This document shows positions 26,646 through 35,710 of a DNA stretch of 64,000 nucleotides, in pieces. Under the pieces are notes generated by a model, which was not told where the DNA came from, made no database searches, and worked only from the letters and a program-made list of their open reading frames with translations. How positions within the stretch are numbered: position 1 is the first letter of the stretch; each line of letters starts with the position of its first letter. The stretch comes from Paenibacillus melissococcoides (GTDB lineage: Bacteria; Bacillota; Bacilli; Paenibacillales; Paenibacillaceae): positions 434,001-498,000 of the forward strand of contig CALYLO010000004.1 of assembly GCA_944800085.1 (NCBI GenBank). Direction: 5' to 3'. The translations under genes and the position numbers were made by a program.

Positions 26646-28028
26646 GTGGGCATCCGACAAAGATTAGTAGGCAGCTATTTGGCGGTCATCCTGATTACGG
26701 TATCGATATTGGAAGTGTTCCTGATCGCGTCGGTGGATTACTATTACCATTACAGCGTCAGGCGCATTCTGGTCAATCAAGCGGAAATTTCGGCCGCTTT
26801 TTTTCAGCAATATTTCTCGGGGCAGGATGTGGCTCGGCAATCGGAGCGGCTGCTGCGGGGATTTTCCCAGAATAGCGCGGCACAGGTGCAAATCATCGAC
26901 GCCTCGGGACGCCTGCTTCAGGATAATGTCAATGTCCAGGCCCTCGGAAGTCAGATTGATTATCCGGATGTGCGGCAGGCGCGGGATGGAGCGATGGGCA
27001 TCTGGCGGGGGACATCCGCTTCTACTGGGGAGTCCTTGCTGGCGGTATCCTATCCATTGGTGACGGACGGCAAGACGGTTGGGGTGGTCAGATATGTAGC
27101 GTCCTTGACGGGCACGATTGCCACCATCCGCTGGATTGCTGCCTTATGCATTGCGGCCGGCCTGCTGGTCGTCGCCATTGTGGCCGTGGTCAGTCTGTTC
27201 CTGTCGCGCACGATCACCGGATCGATTCAGGAGCTGAAGCTGGCCGCAGACCAGATGGCGGAGGGCAATCTCTCGGCAAGAGCGGAGAAACGGTACAAGG
27301 ATGAATTGGGGGCCTTGGCAGACACGTTAAATACGATGGCGTCCCGGTTGCAGCGAAGCGATCAGCTCAAAAATGAATTTATCTCCTCGGTATCCCATGA
27401 GATTCGAACGCCGTTAACGTCCATTAAGGGGTGGACGGTGACGTTGAAGGCTGCGGGCGGCGACAGCAAGGCTTTGCTGGAGGAGGGGCTGGACGTGATT
27501 GAATCGGAAAGCGACCGCTTGACCGAGCTGGTGGATGAACTGCTTGACTTCTCCAAGCTGGCGAATGGAAAAATTACGTTGTCCCGAGCCCCGGTACCTA
27601 TTCCGGAGCTGCTGCAGCATGTCGGGATACAGCTTGCGCCAAGGGCGGCCAGACTGGGCCTGGTGCTGGAAATCAAGGCGGGAGATGACCTGCCCGTCAT
27701 CGATGCGGACGCCAATCGCTTGAAGCAGGTGCTTCTCAATTTGTTGGACAATGCGATAAAGTTCACTCCGCCGGGGGGGACCATTACGATGCGTGCGGAT
27801 ACGCTGAAGGAATATATTGTTCTTACGGTCGAGGATACGGGGGCGGGGATTCCCGAGGCGGATATCGGGAACGTCCTGCAAAAATTTTATAAAGGCAGCA
27901 ACAGCGGGGCCGGCAGCGGGCTGGGCTTGTCGATCTGCCACGAGATCGTGAAGCTGCACGGCGGGTATCTGAAAATAGAGAGCGAGCCGGGGCGGGGAAC
28001 AAAGATTCAGGCGTTCCTTCCGCGTTAG
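26646..28028 (+). CDS. sensor histidine kinase
   Basis: 460 residues from GTG 26646, the first in-frame start after the regulator stop with AAAGGA about 11 nt upstream. Membrane segment 8-29, extracellular sensor domain (about 30-160, with a PAS/Cache-like VQIIDASGRLL), second membrane segment 163-187, HAMP, HisKA with H251 (SHEIRTPLTSI), and an ATPase domain (NLLDNAIKF, DTGAGIP, GSGLGLSI). Cell-envelope genes follow, so envelope stress or wall precursors are candidate signals; this is inference. Confidence 0.9.
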   Translation: MGIRQRLVGSYLAVILITVSILEVFLIASVDYYYHYSVRRILVNQAEISAAFFQQYFSGQDVARQSERLLRGFSQNSAAQVQIIDASGRLLQDNVNVQALGSQIDYPDVRQARDGAMGIWRGTSASTGESLLAVSYPLVTDGKTVGVVRYVASLTGTIATIRWIAALCIAAGLLVVAIVAVVSLFLSRTITGSIQELKLAADQMAEGNLSARAEKRYKDELGALADTLNTMASRLQRSDQLKNEFISSVSHEIRTPLTSIKGWTVTLKAAGGDSKALLEEGLDVIESESDRLTELVDELLDFSKLANGKITLSRAPVPIPELLQHVGIQLAPRAARLGLVLEIKAGDDLPVIDADANRLKQVLLNLLDNAIKFTPPGGTITMRADTLKEYIVLTVEDTGAGIPEADIGNVLQKFYKGSNSGAGSGLGLSICHEIVKLHGGYLKIESEPGRGTKIQAFLPR

Positions 28029-28040
28029 ATAGCATAATTT

Positions 28041-28072
28041 TAACCTTTTCATAACCTATTTTTGGTTATGAA
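28041..28072 (+). promoter_or_regulatory. OmpR-type direct repeats and hairpin before the lipoprotein gene
   Basis: TAACC at 28041 and 28052 are 11 nt apart, one helical turn, as in PhoB/PhoP/OmpR sites. TTCATAACC (28048-28056) also pairs with GGTTATGAA (28064-28072). Only 13 nt after the kinase stop. Confidence 0.45.
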
Positions 28073-28113
28073 CTAATACACTAGAGTGGAAGACAGGCAG
28101 AGAAGGGGATGCA

Positions 28114-28656
28114 ATGAGAGACATACGGAGATGGGGAGCGCTCGCAGCGGCTTCCTTGCTGTGGATAGGCGGATGCAGTATGCCTTCCGCTCCGGCCGAT
28201 TTGGTTCAGCCGCCGCGGCCCGAGCCCCATCATCGCAGCGACCTTGTGTTAAGCGACATTCCCGGATTTTCCAGATTATTGATTCCGGCTCTCGGCGAAG
28301 AGGGCAGCGGCATCTCGGTCGGGGATGTGGATGGGGACGGCAACGATGAGGTCGTCGTCGTATATGAAGCGAATATTCAAGACGAGAAGGTGCAGAAGGC
28401 GGCCTTGCTGAAGCGGGAGGATGAAGCGTGGCGGGTCGTGTGGGATACGAAGGGCTTCGGTCATGGCCTGGATTACGCAGGGCTGGCCGATCTGAACCAG
28501 GACGGCTATCCCGATATTGTGCTTGGCTGGGCTCTGGGCGGCGGAGAAAAGGGCATGGATGTCTATGTATGGAAAGACGATGGCATCGAATTGTGGAGAA
28601 AACAAGCATACCGCGGCCAAATGAGTTTAGGAGAGATGAACGATGAAATTAAATAA
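28114..28656 (+). CDS. putative lipoprotein with FG-GAP/VCBS-like repeats
   Basis: 180 residues. Lipobox WIGGC (Cys near 22) predicts membrane anchoring outside the cell. Two calcium-loop type repeats, DVDGDGNDEVVV and DLNQDGYPDIVLG, resemble FG-GAP/VCBS blades; two blades are too few for a full propeller, so it may bind partners or be a small sensor. The last 14 bases overlap the LCP gene, showing cotranscription. No enzyme motif is seen. Confidence 0.75.
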   Translation: MRDIRRWGALAAASLLWIGGCSMPSAPADLVQPPRPEPHHRSDLVLSDIPGFSRLLIPALGEEGSGISVGDVDGDGNDEVVVVYEANIQDEKVQKAALLKREDEAWRVVWDTKGFGHGLDYAGLADLNQDGYPDIVLGWALGGGEKGMDVYVWKDDGIELWRKQAYRGQMSLGEMNDEIK

Positions 28657-29614
28657 AAAGTGGGCGATTATTGCGCTTGCTGCGGGAATTGTGCTCGTTG
28701 GCGCCTTTTTATTTCGCAAGCAGCTAGCCGTACTTGCCTTCGATATGTTCCTGTCGGATAAGGTGGAGCAATCCTTGGATCGGACCTATAAACCGATTTA
28801 TGAGACGAAGGACACCATCGGTATTGAAGATAATCCGTTCTCGCTCTTGCTGCTCGGAATCGATCAGCGCGACAAGGAGATTGGACGCTCCGATTCGATT
28901 CTCTATACCGTCGTGAGGCCGAAGGATAACCGGATTCTGCTCTTGTCCATCCCGAGGGATTCCTACGCTGAGATTGTCGGCAAGGACAAGCAAGACAAAA
29001 TCGCCCATGCCTATGCCTTCGGGGGCGCGAAAATGAGCGTCGAGAGCGTGGAACACCTGCTCCAGCATCCGGTGAATCATTACGCGGCCATCAACTTTAA
29101 AGGATTCAGGGATGTCGTTGATGCGCTGGGCGGCGTCGAATTGCCGATCACGGAGGACATTCGGAACCAGAGCCCTTATCATGACAAATTCCTGATCGAA
29201 GCGAACAAGCCCATCTATACCGGACTGGAGGCGCTGAACTATGTCCGCTATCGCGAAGATTCGGACATGAACCGGATGGAGCGCAACCGTATCTTTTTGC
29301 AGGCCTTGATAAAGCGAATGGTACAGCTTGACAAGATCAGCCATTTGCCCGAGCTTCTGGAGATTGCCGGTGACAACCTGGACACTGATATTTTGCCCGG
29401 CGATATGATTGGCTTGGCCAAAATGATGTTATTGAAGGACAGCCTCCCTTCATTCACCAGTTATTCATTGGTTGAAGAAGGAAAAATTATGGATGATATC
29501 TGGTATGGCATACTGGATGAAGAGAACCTCGATTATGCGCGGAAGCTGATTGGCAATTGGCTCGATCCGGAGGTGCCTTCCGAGGAATTGTTATCTCCGG
29601 AGGTAAAGGGATAG
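28643..29614 (+). CDS. LytR-CpsA-Psr family protein
   Basis: 323 residues: one N-terminal membrane segment (7-25), then the LCP domain with LLLGIDQRD, RSDSILYTVVRP, LLSIPRDSYAEI and NYVRYREDSDMNRMERNR, which hold the conserved Asp and Arg residues for pyrophosphate-lipid binding. LCP proteins transfer wall glycopolymers (teichoic acid or capsule) from undecaprenyl carriers to peptidoglycan. The acceptor polymer is not indicated. Overlaps the upstream lipoprotein gene; a RodA-like gene follows after 159 nt. Confidence 0.88.
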   Translation: MKLNKKWAIIALAAGIVLVGAFLFRKQLAVLAFDMFLSDKVEQSLDRTYKPIYETKDTIGIEDNPFSLLLLGIDQRDKEIGRSDSILYTVVRPKDNRILLLSIPRDSYAEIVGKDKQDKIAHAYAFGGAKMSVESVEHLLQHPVNHYAAINFKGFRDVVDALGGVELPITEDIRNQSPYHDKFLIEANKPIYTGLEALNYVRYREDSDMNRMERNRIFLQALIKRMVQLDKISHLPELLEIAGDNLDTDILPGDMIGLAKMMLLKDSLPSFTSYSLVEEGKIMDDIWYGILDEENLDYARKLIGNWLDPEVPSEELLSPEVKG

Positions 29615-29773
29615 CGAGCGCCTGTATCCAAGTTGAAAGTTTAATCGCTTTAATTTTATGGCTGGTACTGGGGGAACGGGCATGCTTCCCATTCTGATTG
29701 TTCGGGATAACAAGCGGACTGCGCGCGCAGAGGAGCGGGCAATCTTCCGCACCAAGGAATAAGAGGTACTGAT

Positions 29774-30943
29774 ATGATCTATATTCGCAAGCTTAAAAAA
29801 ATGGATAGACCGACCGTCATTTTCATGCTCGCGCTCATTGTCATTGGCACAATAGCCGTGCATGGAGCGACTACCGGAACCAAGCTGGACGGATTATATG
29901 TGAACAACATCGTTTTATTTGCCTTGTTCACCATTCCGACGCTGGTTGTCGCGGTATTCGATTATTCGATGCTCTTGGGCGCCGTGGCCTACGTGTTATA
30001 CGGAATCGGAATTGCTCTCCTGCTGCTCGTGATGTTCGTTGGAGAAAATATCAACGGAGCGGTCCGGTGGCTGAGCATCGGCAGCTTCCAGCTTCAGCCC
30101 TCCGAGTTGATTAAAATAGCCACGGTATTGGTGGCCGCCGATCTGCTGCACAAGCGGTCGGGCCGGACGCTTCGTCTGCTCCCCGATCTGCTGCCGATCG
30201 GCGTCATGTTCTTCGTCCCGACGATCCTGATTATGAAGCAGCCCGATCTCGGCACTGCGCTTGTCTTCGTCGGGGTCCTGCTCGCCATGTTATGGATGGG
30301 CAACATCCGCACCTCCCAAATGGCCTTGCTGCTTGGCACGATCGCGGTGGCGATCGGGACGATTTGCTGGTTGTATTACGCGGATCACGATTTGCTGGCC
30401 AAGCTGGTCAAGCCGCATCAATTGTCGAGAATACAGACCTTTCTCGACCCGGCCAGCGATCCCGATAAATCATGGCATGTCAACAATGCCATCCATGCGA
30501 TCGGCTCGGGGGGACTGGGCGGAGATTCGGGATTCTATATCGAGCGCGGCTACATACCGTATGCGTATTCGGATTCCATCTATGTGGTCATCGGCGAGAA
30601 ATACGGGTTTTTAGGATCCTCGACGCTGCTGCTGATCTATTTTCTTCTGATCTATCGCATGATGCTTATCGCGCGCGCGAGCCGCGATCTGGCCGGATCC
30701 TATCTCGTTATCGGACTTGCCGGGATGCTCGTCTTTCAAATCTTCGTCAATATCGGCATGCATATCGGCTTGGTTCCGTTAACCGGCTTGTCGCTGCCGT
30801 TCATCAGCTATGGCGGCAGCTCTCTATTGGTGAATATGGTGTCGATCGGGCTGGTGCTGAGCGTCCAGATTCATAAGGATGACGTCATCCTGGATGTTGG
30901 CGGCCCATTGCCCGCCGAACCTGCCTTATTGGGCCCAAAATAG
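29774..30943 (+). CDS. RodA/FtsW/SpoVE-family (SEDS) protein
   Basis: 389 residues with about ten membrane segments. SEDS signatures: NGAVRWLSIGSFQLQPSELIK, KQPDLGTALVF and PLTGLSLPFISYGGSSLLVN. The loop with the catalytic Asp reads PYAYSDSIYVVIGEK; the Asp is kept, but the usual PE-x-H/S-T-D sequence is altered. Members polymerise lipid II together with a class B PBP, which is not present nearby. It could be RodA-like or a sporulation paralogue. Ribosome site AAGAGGT. Confidence 0.85.
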   Translation: MIYIRKLKKMDRPTVIFMLALIVIGTIAVHGATTGTKLDGLYVNNIVLFALFTIPTLVVAVFDYSMLLGAVAYVLYGIGIALLLLVMFVGENINGAVRWLSIGSFQLQPSELIKIATVLVAADLLHKRSGRTLRLLPDLLPIGVMFFVPTILIMKQPDLGTALVFVGVLLAMLWMGNIRTSQMALLLGTIAVAIGTICWLYYADHDLLAKLVKPHQLSRIQTFLDPASDPDKSWHVNNAIHAIGSGGLGGDSGFYIERGYIPYAYSDSIYVVIGEKYGFLGSSTLLLIYFLLIYRMMLIARASRDLAGSYLVIGLAGMLVFQIFVNIGMHIGLVPLTGLSLPFISYGGSSLLVNMVSIGLVLSVQIHKDDVILDVGGPLPAEPALLGPK

Positions 30944-30965
30944 ATTGGCCGCTGGATAATGTCGA

Positions 30966-31002
30966 AAGACCCCTTCTTTAGCGGAGGGGGTTCTTTTTTT
31001 TC
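30966..31002 (+). terminator. intrinsic terminator after the SEDS gene
   Basis: ACCCCTTC-TTTAGC-GGAGGGGGT type stem followed by TTTTTTTT. Confidence 0.7.
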
Positions 31003-31061
31003 GATGATGCATAAAATAAATGAGCCGTGGACATCCTTCCCACTAAGGGAGGGGTAACCAT

Positions 31062-31988
31062 ATGTTGACAGGAATGAACAAGGAACCAAATTGGGAAGAA
31101 CGCTCGATGCTGAAGTCAACTGGCGGCATTGCCAATTATTCGCGGCTTCGATTCGCGGCCATTCTTCTGCTCGTCGCGATCGCCATTGCCTTGATGCCAG
31201 ACGGGGGAGAGGCGGATGCCTATCCGTACCGCTATCAGGACATGGTGGCGCAAGGATCGATGCCTGCCGCGATGCAGCAGGGACGATTGCCGGCATCAGC
31301 GCCGGTATGGGAGGGCTCAACCCTTCCCCAGGACGCATGGAATCGGTATGCGGCTCTTCCGCCGATGGTGTACGGTGCGGCTTCGATGGCCTGGAATCGG
31401 TTGGCCGCGCTTGAAGCGTATCATGCAAGGAGCGAGCAGTCTCCGCCGGTTCCGCTCGTATATGTCAATCCGCCGGCCCGTCCGGATCAAGTGGCGCAAT
31501 CTTCACAGAAGGAGCCGCGCAGGGCCGTGCCGACTTCCTCGATGTCGTATTCCGACATCAATCTGGCTCCGGGGAAGCAGCAGGTGATCAAGAGAGTGAA
31601 GGTCATCTCCACGGGCTATACGGCAGGTGTGGAATCGACCGGGAAAAAACCGGGCCATCCGGAATACGGCATCACCTACTCCGGGGTGAAGGTGCGTAGA
31701 GATTACGTATCCACCATCGCCGCCGATCTGTCCGTTTTCCCGCTCGGCAGCATATTATATATTCCCGGCTACGGATACGGCATCGTGACGGATATCGGTT
31801 CGAAAATAAAGGGAAATAAAATCGATTTGTATTTCCATACAACGAAGCAGGTATATAAGCAGTGGGGCAAGAAAGAAGTGGAAGTTCAGCTTATCCAGGA
31901 AGGCAGCGGCAAGGTGTCGGAGGACATGCTGAACCAACTGAACGAAGCCGTCTTCAAAACCGGCTCGATTCCTAAATCGCTGCAGTAG
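31062..31988 (+). CDS. exported 3D-domain protein (YuiC-like)
   Basis: 308 residues from ATG 31062 (GGGAGGGG upstream). N-terminal membrane/signal segment at about 32-48 and a Pro/Ala-rich spacer to about 175. The C-terminal 3D domain holds the three acidic residues in [21 protein letters not shown] and NKIDLYFHT, the fold of MltA-like lytic transglycosylases and resuscitation factors. Predicted to act on peptidoglycan outside the membrane. The opening [12 protein letters not shown] is typical. Single-gene unit. Confidence 0.85.
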   Translation: MLTGMNKEPNWEERSMLKSTGGIANYSRLRFAAILLLVAIAIALMPDGGEADAYPYRYQDMVAQGSMPAAMQQGRLPASAPVWEGSTLPQDAWNRYAALPPMVYGAASMAWNRLAALEAYHARSEQSPPVPLVYVNPPARPDQVAQSSQKEPRRAVPTSSMSYSDINLAPGKQQVIKRVKVISTGYTAGVESTGKKPGHPEYGITYSGVKVRRDYVSTIAADLSVFPLGSILYIPGYGYGIVTDIGSKIKGNKIDLYFHTTKQVYKQWGKKEVEVQLIQEGSGKVSEDMLNQLNEAVFKTGSIPKSLQ

Positions 31989-32098
31989 CCCGCCGCGCGA
32001 ATAAAGCGGGGCGGACCATCGCATACTATTTGTCGTGGGAAACGACGTTTCCTTGACATGCTCGCCAACGATGGCGAACACTCAGGAGGTGAAATGCG

Positions 32099-32413
32099 AT
32101 GAAAAACAACAAAGCGAACAGAATGTCCCCAGCGAATTCGAAATATGTTGACGCTGAATTTGCAGCAGAAAACACGGTTGCAGATACGGGAGTTGCAGCA
32201 AGAAACGCGGGTGCAGTTCCGGGAGGAATTGCAGGAAGAAACGCGGCTGCGAACACGAATTTTGCAGCGGGAAATGCTTTTGCGGATACGGAATTCGCAG
32301 CTGGTAACGAAGCTGCGGACACGGAATTTGCGGTTGAATCGGAAGGCGCTGCAGGCGCTCTGAACAAGCCGCAAGCGAACCGTATCAACAAAAAACAGCC
32401 GGAACAATTGTAA
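32099..32413 (+). CDS. probable gamma-type small acid-soluble spore protein
   Basis: 104 residues, strong ribosome site (AGGAGG). Low-complexity repeats with an 11-12 residue rhythm: DAEFAAENTVAD, TNFAAGNAFAD, TEFAAGNEAAD, TEFAVESEG. The TEFA-type repeat is that of gamma SASPs, which are spore-core amino acid stores cleaved at germination. Ala- and Asn-rich with little Gln, which is unusual for the family, so the call is tentative. A terminator follows at 32472. Confidence 0.65.
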   Translation: MKNNKANRMSPANSKYVDAEFAAENTVADTGVAARNAGAVPGGIAGRNAAANTNFAAGNAFADTEFAAGNEAADTEFAVESEGAAGALNKPQANRINKKQPEQL

Positions 32414-32471
32414 TTACGCGGCCATGGGAGCGCCGGCAACGGATTGTTCCTTGGTTATAAAGAGATGCAAT

Positions 32472-32496
32472 GACCGCCGATAAGGCGGTCTTTTTT
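32472..32496 (+). terminator. intrinsic terminator after the SASP gene
   Basis: GACCGCC-GATAA-GGCGGTC then TTTTTT. Confidence 0.85.
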
Positions 32497-32569
32497 ACAT
32501 CCAATGGACCCGGTTGGTGTTGGCGCTCAGACGGCATATCGGTTCCGTTCGCAGCGCCGGATACCGGAA

Positions 32570-33214
32570 TCACAGATTTTGCCGCGAATAGATGGTTAGC
32601 GACAGGCGCATCGACACCCATCCAATCAATAATCCGAGCAGCGCGGGAAGCCAAGCTTGCATGGCAGGCGGGAGTGGAAGATCCAGGCCCAGGCTGAAGC
32701 GGGAATCATGCGCCGCCCGCGCGATGACCGGCGATACAAACGGCGTCAGAAAGACAAAAATCATAAATACATATTTGGACTTCTCGTAGCCGAAATGATA
32801 TTGAAACGGCAGCAGAATCCCGAAGATAAGGGAAAAGAGCAGAAACGATCCGGCGAACGAAGCCGCGGACAATAATTCAAGCTTCGACGGCAAAATCAGG
32901 GCTGTAATCGTATAAATCAAGTAGCAAACGACAAACAGGATGCCGATAAATAAATATTTTGCTTTGACTAAAGCTTGGCGAGTATAGGGGGTAGCGCAAA
33001 GCAAGGCCGCGCCCTTATATTTGTATTCCATCATAGACACGGTGTTGAAAAGCAGATACACAAAATAAAGCCAGCTAATAAAAAACGCCAAAAAGCTGCC
33101 GGCGACAGGAAGCTTCGAGGAAATAAAAACCGGCAACACAAATGCCGCCGCCAGCATGAAGGCCAAATGCTTTTTTGCCAGAAGAAAGTCTTTTTTCACA
33201 AGATGTAACAGCAT
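32570..33214 (-). CDS. ABC-2 type transporter permease
   Basis: 214 residues, about six membrane segments, beginning with the cytosolic VKKDFLLAKKHL typical of ABC-2 subunits of exporter pairs. Starts directly after the ATPase stop, the last gene of a GntR-ATPase-permease operon. The substrate is unknown; YtrA-type operons of this kind often respond to cell-wall antibiotics. Confidence 0.82.
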   Translation of the reverse strand: MLLHLVKKDFLLAKKHLAFMLAAAFVLPVFISSKLPVAGSFLAFFISWLYFVYLLFNTVSMMEYKYKGAALLCATPYTRQALVKAKYLFIGILFVVCYLIYTITALILPSKLELLSAASFAGSFLLFSLIFGILLPFQYHFGYEKSKYVFMIFVFLTPFVSPVIARAAHDSRFSLGLDLPLPPAMQAWLPALLGLLIGWVSMRLSLTIYSRQNL

Positions 33215-34072
33215 CTATTTTGCCCCCTTTAAATAACCAAGCATCACATCTTCGATCGTCGGCCGTTCGATCAGCACGTTGTTCATTTGTTGGCGCACGG
33301 CCATCTTATTGTTGGTCAAGCCCGCAAAGCCGTAATGGGTCTCGTCCAGGCTCAAAAACAATGCTCTCGTCTCCTCGTTCAGCGCCGCTCTGTGCCCTTT
33401 GACGACCGCATGCGAGTCCAACAAAGCGTCCTTATCTTCCATAAATTTGACTTTGCCTTTATCCATGAAAATGAGCGCATCGGCCACTTTGTCCAGATCG
33501 GATGTGATATGGGTGGAGAAGAATACGGATTTTCCGCCGGAATTCATAAAATCGAGCAGAATATCCATCAGCTCGCTTCGCACCAAAGGGTCCAGGCCGC
33601 TGGTAGGCTCATCCATAATCAACAGCTCGGCATGATGGGAGAGCGCCAGGGAAAGGGCGTATTTCATGCGCATCCCTTTCGACAAGGTCGAGATTTTTTG
33701 GCCGGGATCCAGGTTGAAGCGACTCATATATTGCTTGAATGCGGACTCATCCCACTTGGAATAGGCCGGCGCGACGATGCTTTTCATTTCCTGCAAGGTC
33801 AGATCCTCATAAAAGTAGCCTTCATCCATCACGATGCCGATCCGGTTTTTCAGCTCCCGTTCATGACCGGCCATGTCCTTGCCGAATAGGGCGATGCGTC
33901 CGGCATCCGCCTCCCCCAAGCCGAGGATTGCTTTGATCGTCGTCGTCTTGCCTGCCCCGTTAATCCCGACGAGCCCGGTAATGCAGCCTTCCTGCAGAGA
34001 GAAGCTGATATCTTGCAGGCTGAATGAGCCAATTTGTTTGTGAAGTCCTGTAACTTCGAGTATCGAATTCAT
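33215..34072 (-). CDS. ABC transporter ATPase
   Basis: 285 residues from ATG 34072. Walker A GINGAGKTT (about 38), signature LSKGMRMK (about 135), Walker B LLIMDEPTSGLDP (about 155) and switch His in STHI. The ORF can be extended to 34153, but M28 of that frame lies in an ATGA overlap with the GntR gene and has its own purine-rich site, so the shorter start is used. Works with the permease encoded next. Confidence 0.9.
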   Translation of the reverse strand: MNSILEVTGLHKQIGSFSLQDISFSLQEGCITGLVGINGAGKTTTIKAILGLGEADAGRIALFGKDMAGHERELKNRIGIVMDEGYFYEDLTLQEMKSIVAPAYSKWDESAFKQYMSRFNLDPGQKISTLSKGMRMKYALSLALSHHAELLIMDEPTSGLDPLVRSELMDILLDFMNSGGKSVFFSTHITSDLDKVADALIFMDKGKVKFMEDKDALLDSHAVVKGHRAALNEETRALFLSLDETHYGFAGLTNNKMAVRQQMNNVLIERPTIEDVMLGYLKGAK

Positions 34073-34449
34073 TGGTCTTCCTCCTCGAAAAGTATCTCCA
34101 TCATGGCCATGAGCTCTTCCTTGCTGATGCCGAGCGCGCGGGCGGTTGTCCATGCTTCTGTCAGCTTGACTTCCACCATATGCCGCTTCGATTCCAGCAG
34201 CAGCTCCAGGTTCTCCTTCGCGACAAAGGAGCCTTTCCCCGGCCTGGTTGTAATAAATCCTTCGGATTCCAGTTCATCATACACTCTCCGCGTCGTCAGC
34301 ACGCTCACATGGAGATCATTGGCCAGCGCCCGAATGGACGGCAGCAATTCGCCCTCCTTCAGCTCGCCGTAGAGGATGGCATCCTTGATCTGGTCCTTGA
34401 TTTGCTGATAAATCGGCGGATCCGATACGTTGGAAATAATAATTTTCAT
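34069..34449 (-). CDS. GntR-family repressor, YtrA subgroup
   Basis: 126 residues. Winged helix with PIYQQIKDQIKDAI, LPSIRALANDLHVS and TTRRVYDELESEGFI, then only ~50 C-terminal helical residues, the short architecture of the YtrA subgroup. First gene of the operon and coupled to the ATPase by ATGA. A perfect inverted repeat right after its own -10 box is the likely autoregulatory operator. Confidence 0.9.
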   Translation of the reverse strand: MKIIISNVSDPPIYQQIKDQIKDAILYGELKEGELLPSIRALANDLHVSVLTTRRVYDELESEGFITTRPGKGSFVAKENLELLLESKRHMVEVKLTEAWTTARALGISKEELMAMMEILFEEEDQ

Positions 34450-34470
34450 AGGACCTCCATCAAAATCAAC

Positions 34471-34519
34471 TGTGTATGTATTACATACACATCATATACT
34501 TATAGCACATCGTTGTCAA
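34471..34519 (-). promoter_or_regulatory. promoter and operator of the GntR-ABC operon
   Basis: Minus-strand TTGACA (34519-34514), 17-nt spacer, TATGAT (34496-34491). TGTGTATGTA and its exact reverse complement, separated by one base, cover 34471-34491, immediately past the -10 box. Confidence 0.85.
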
Positions 34520-34598
34520 TCACAACGCTGCTAACAAGCTTCGTTCCATTCGCCTCCGGCTCTGCCTGCCCTGGGAATGAACAGGCCTTGCCTGATAA

Positions 34599-34637
34599 GC
34601 TGGAATCAGATTCCAGCCTCTCGGTCTGGAGACCGAG
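34599..34637 (+). promoter_or_regulatory. two adjacent perfect palindromes upstream of liaF
   Basis: GCTGGAATC-A-GATTCCAGC (34599-34617) and CTCGGTCT-GG-AGACCGAG (34620-34637). No T-run follows. They lie between the divergent GntR and lia promoters. Confidence 0.5.
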
Positions 34638-34747
34638 GCCGATTTCAACCTCACGCCGCTGGCGCCCGGACGAGTCATCGCTTACACTAGAGATACAAGA
34701 AGCGGCATAAGCCTGAGCCGCATTTGGATAGAAGCGAGGGATGAAAC

Positions 34748-35707
34748 ATGCAACATAATCGGGGACGATGGTTCGGCGGTCTGGTGCTCATCGCGCTCGG
34801 TGCTTTCTTTATGCTCAGCCAGTTGGGCTACATCGATATGAATATCGGGGATTTGTTCCGCACTTTCTGGCCGGTCATCTTGATCATCATTGGCTTGAAT
34901 TCGCTCCTGCATGGCGCCTTCTGGGGAGTCATTCTGCTTGGGGTCGGCGGCTACTTCCTGCTGTCGAATCTGGGGTACATCTATATGTCGCCGGGCGATT
35001 TCTTCAAAATGCTGTTCCCGCTTGCCCTTATCGTAGGCGGATTCTGGATGCTGTTCAAAAAGCGGGATTATCCGCGGCCTGACCGGGATCGTCATCGTCG
35101 GAAGGATTGGAAGGAGGACGATTGGGGATTCGATGCGCATACGCAGGCCCCGCCACCGCCGCCGCCGACGGACTATGATTTCGACAGCAAGTTCGATGAG
35201 CAATTCGGCACGAACTATACGAATAAAGAAACGAAGAGCAATGATTTCCATGGCCAGTCGGGCTCCTTCGCCGGGTCGGTTCCGCCGCCTCCTTCGATGG
35301 GAGGAATGTCCGGGAACCCGAAGCGGGAGATGTTCAACAAAGCGGCGTTTATCGGCGATACCCATCTGGGCAGCGATTATTGGGAGCTGAAACCGACGAA
35401 TCTCTCTCATTTCATCGGCGATACGTTCATTGATTTGACGAAGGCGCAGGTCCCTTATGGGGAGACGAAGATTACGGTCTCTTCCTTCATTGGAGATGTG
35501 AAGGTCTTCGTTCCGAATGATATGGATTTGGGGGTTATCGTAACCTCTAGCTCCTTCTTGGGCGATGTCAAAATATTCGACCAAAAGAAGGACGGATTTA
35601 TGAGCAGCGTTCAGATGGAGACTCCTTATTTCTATGAGGCTGGCAAAAAAATTCGCATCGTCGTCAGCACGTTCATCGGTGATGTGAAGGTGACAAGGGT
35701 AGGATAA
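34748..35707 (+). CDS. liaF: LiaF-like envelope-stress sensor regulator
   Basis: 319 residues. Four N-terminal membrane segments (9-110) of the LiaI/LiaF type, a charged and Pro-rich linker (115-195), and a C-terminal LiaF domain with repeated IGDTH/IGDVK turns (FIGDTFIDLTKA, SFIGDVKVFVPND, STFIGDVKVTRVG). LiaF inhibits LiaS until the envelope is stressed. It is followed after 3 nt by liaS and then liaR, the conserved order. Confidence 0.88.
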   Translation: MQHNRGRWFGGLVLIALGAFFMLSQLGYIDMNIGDLFRTFWPVILIIIGLNSLLHGAFWGVILLGVGGYFLLSNLGYIYMSPGDFFKMLFPLALIVGGFWMLFKKRDYPRPDRDRHRRKDWKEDDWGFDAHTQAPPPPPPTDYDFDSKFDEQFGTNYTNKETKSNDFHGQSGSFAGSVPPPPSMGGMSGNPKREMFNKAAFIGDTHLGSDYWELKPTNLSHFIGDTFIDLTKAQVPYGETKITVSSFIGDVKVFVPNDMDLGVIVTSSSFLGDVKIFDQKKDGFMSSVQMETPYFYEAGKKIRIVVSTFIGDVKVTRVG

Positions 35708-35710
35708 CGG

